Assembly (NCBI GenBank): GCA_030592085.1
Contig: JAUUZV010000015.1
Location: 1-19,261, forward strand
Reading direction: 5' to 3'
Source: Clostridia bacterium
GTDB lineage: Bacteria; Bacillota; Clostridia; DUPQ01
Length of the DNA: 19,261 nucleotides
The notes beneath the pieces are model-generated. The model was not told where the DNA came from. It did not search any database and saw only the letters and a list, made by a program, of their open reading frames with translations. The translations under genes and the position numbers were made by a program. Positions 18,174 through 19,261 of this stretch are shown one piece after another; the first letter of the stretch is position 1; each line of letters begins with the position of its first letter.

Positions 18174-19043
18174 TTGTCAGATTATCTAATAAGAGCTTTA
18201 GCATATAATAACCAGGTAAGAGCATTTGCCATTGATGGAACAGATTTAGTGAATAAAGCTGTAAATATTCATAGTTTAAATCCTTTGGCTGCTAGTGCTT
18301 TGGGTAGGGGATTAATGGGTACTGCAATGCTAAATTATATGCAAAAGGATAAAAATGTTGTTACTACTTTACAAATAGTTGGACAAGGACCTATGAAAGG
18401 ACTTGTTTGTATTGCTGACAAAACAGGAACATTAAAAGGATATATAAAAAACAATGATTATGAGAGTTATGGAGAAGATGGATTATTTGGGGTTGGTGCT
18501 TGCTTAGGAAAAGGAGTATTAAACATTATTCACGATCTTGGTCTAAAAACCCCATATACTGGAATGATACCACTACAAAGTGGCGAAATTGGTGATGATT
18601 TAGCATATTATTTTACAACATCAGAACAGACCCCATCTTTAGTTGCTTTAGGTGTTAAACTACTACCAAATCAAACAGTATCATTAGCTGCTGGAATTAT
18701 TGTACAGCTATTACCAGGAGCAGATGAAAAAATCATAACAAATATTGAGCAGAAAATTTATAATATGAAATCTGCAACTGCATTATTGAAAAAAACAAAT
18801 TCACCAGAAGGTATGATTCGTGAACTCATGAATAATAATGAGGTAGTTATTACAGAGAGAGTGGCCATGGGTTATAAATGTAATTGTAGTGAAGAAAAAA
18901 TGCTTCAAGGAGTGTTAAGTATTGGTAAAGAAACTGTTATGGAAATAATTGGAGAACAAGAGATTGTTGAGACAAGATGTCACTTTTGTCAACAAAATTA
19001 CCACTTTTCAAGGGAGAAGCTAAAAAAAAGCCTAAAAGAATAA
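18174..19043 (+). CDS. hslO: Redox-regulated chaperone Hsp33
   Basis: This 289-residue protein is the oxidation-activated holdase Hsp33. The N-terminal core opens with DYLIRALAYNNQVRAFAIDGTDLV and continues with NPLAASALGRGLMGTAML and LQIVGQGPMKGL. The C-terminal zinc module has CNC (C236, C238) and CHFC (C269, C272), the four cysteines that release zinc and form disulfides under oxidative stress. All four are present, so it should be redox-active. The start is TTG at 18174, directly after the methyltransferase stop, with AAGGAG (18162-18167) upstream. It ends the seven-gene unit. Confidence 0.96.
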   Translation: MSDYLIRALAYNNQVRAFAIDGTDLVNKAVNIHSLNPLAASALGRGLMGTAMLNYMQKDKNVVTTLQIVGQGPMKGLVCIADKTGTLKGYIKNNDYESYGEDGLFGVGACLGKGVLNIIHDLGLKTPYTGMIPLQSGEIGDDLAYYFTTSEQTPSLVALGVKLLPNQTVSLAAGIIVQLLPGADEKIITNIEQKIYNMKSATALLKKTNSPEGMIRELMNNNEVVITERVAMGYKCNCSEEKMLQGVLSIGKETVMEIIGEQEIVETRCHFCQQNYHFSREKLKKSLKE

Positions 19044-19074
19044 GAATGGATGTTGACATTTATAGGCGTTTTTT
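19022..19074 (+). terminator. Possible terminator of the division-hslO unit
   Basis: GCCTA (19030-19034) pairs with TAGGC (19063-19067), flanked by an A-tract (19022-19029) and a T run (19069-19074). The loop is large, about 28 bases, with a small inner pairing AATG (19045-19048) with CATT (19057-19060). The 5' arm lies within the last hslO codons, and the loop includes the -35 box of the tRNA promoter. It is weak by usual standards. Confidence 0.35.
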
Positions 19075-19081
19075 ATATACT
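19053..19081 (+). promoter_or_regulatory. Strong sigmaA-type promoter of the tRNA cluster
   Basis: A perfect TTGACA (19053-19058), a 17-base spacer and TATACT (19076-19081, 5 of 6) are seen. The start would be near 19088, about 25 bases before the first tRNA. This is the best -35/-10 pair in the window, as expected for stable RNA. Confidence 0.85.
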
Positions 19082-19112
19082 TTTTTTTGCCGCTGTATAT
19101 TAGTGGTATTGT

Positions 19113-19188
19113 GGGCGCATAGCTCAGCTGGGAGAGCACCTGCCTTACAAGCAGGGGGTCATAGGTTCGAGCCCTATTGCGCCCACCA
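19113..19188 (+). tRNA. tRNA-Val (anticodon UAC)
   Basis: This is a 76-base cloverleaf. The acceptor GGGCGCA pairs with TGCGCCC (19178-19184), followed by discriminator A and an encoded CCA (19186-19188). The anticodon stem CCTGC/GCAGG encloses CTTACAA, giving TAC at 19146-19148, which reads valine GUA and other GUN codons by wobble. The T loop is GGTTCGAGCC. Confidence 0.97.
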
Positions 19189-19201
19189 CAATAATGGTTT
19201 T

Positions 19202-19261
19202 GGCCTGGTAGTTCAGCTGGTTAGAACGCCAGCCTGTCACGCTGGAGGTCGAGGGTTCGAA
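19202..19261 (+). tRNA. tRNA-Asp (anticodon GUC), 3' end cut by the window edge
   Basis: It begins 13 bases after tRNA-Val with GGCCTGG. The D arm GTTC...GAAC, the anticodon stem CCAGC/GCTGG around CTGTCAC (anticodon GTC at 19236-19238) and the start of the T arm GAGGGTTCGAA are present. The rest of the T stem and the acceptor 3' strand lie outside the window. Confidence 0.95.

Overview
This window is a stretch of an AT-rich (roughly one-third G+C by eye), walled bacterium of the low-GC Bacillota type. It uses the standard bacterial code: TGA ends genes such as ribU, carB and argD, and TGG is used for Trp. The gene content (FtsEX with a secreted M23 peptidase, a Bacillus-like arginine operon, an FMN riboswitch in front of ribU, Hsp33) and the strong GGAG/AGGAG ribosome binding sites fit that group. 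I cannot fix the genus; a deep-branching, Erysipelotrichia/Haloplasma-like lineage is possible but is a guess. Nearly all of the window is core metabolism. There is no mobile element, CRISPR array, toxin-antitoxin pair or phage gene.

Layout. (1) 1-845, plus strand: the end of a metallophosphoesterase overlapping a GNAT acetyltransferase. (2) 835-2110, plus strand: a promoter, an FMN (RFN) riboswitch with a terminator and a visible antiterminator, then ribU (riboflavin uptake) overlapping a FMN-binding split-barrel (NimA/PNPOx-like) gene. (3) 10951 down to 2107, minus strand: argC-argB-argD-carA-carB-argF plus a terminal GNAT gene, read from one promoter whose -10 box lies in a palindrome resembling an ArgR operator. 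This is the Bacillus subtilis arg operon order without argJ. (4) 11199-12374, plus strand: a lone MsmX/UgpC-type sugar-ABC ATPase with a strong terminator. (5) 12441-19043, plus strand: seven tightly packed or overlapping genes: a CdaR/PucR-type regulator, ftsE, ftsX, a secreted M23 peptidase, an S41 (Ctp) protease, a SAM methyltransferase and hslO (Hsp33). (6) 19053-end, plus strand: a consensus promoter driving tRNA-Val(UAC) and a truncated tRNA-Asp(GUC).

How the genes work together. Block 2 links flavin sensing to riboflavin import and to a probable flavoprotein. Block 3 makes citrulline from N-acetylglutamate plus carbamoyl phosphate; argG/argH, the acetylglutamate-forming step and the acetylornithine-deacetylating step are not identified here, and the terminal GNAT is a candidate for the acetylating step. 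Block 5 is a cell-wall cleavage module: the FtsEX membrane ATPase complex probably gates the M23 hydrolase outside the cell, and a processing protease is co-expressed.

I found no wholly new system. The best leads are the missing argJ with a GNAT gene at the operon end, the CdaR-type regulator overlapping ftsE, the FMN-responsive flavoprotein gene, and the short regulatory structures described below.
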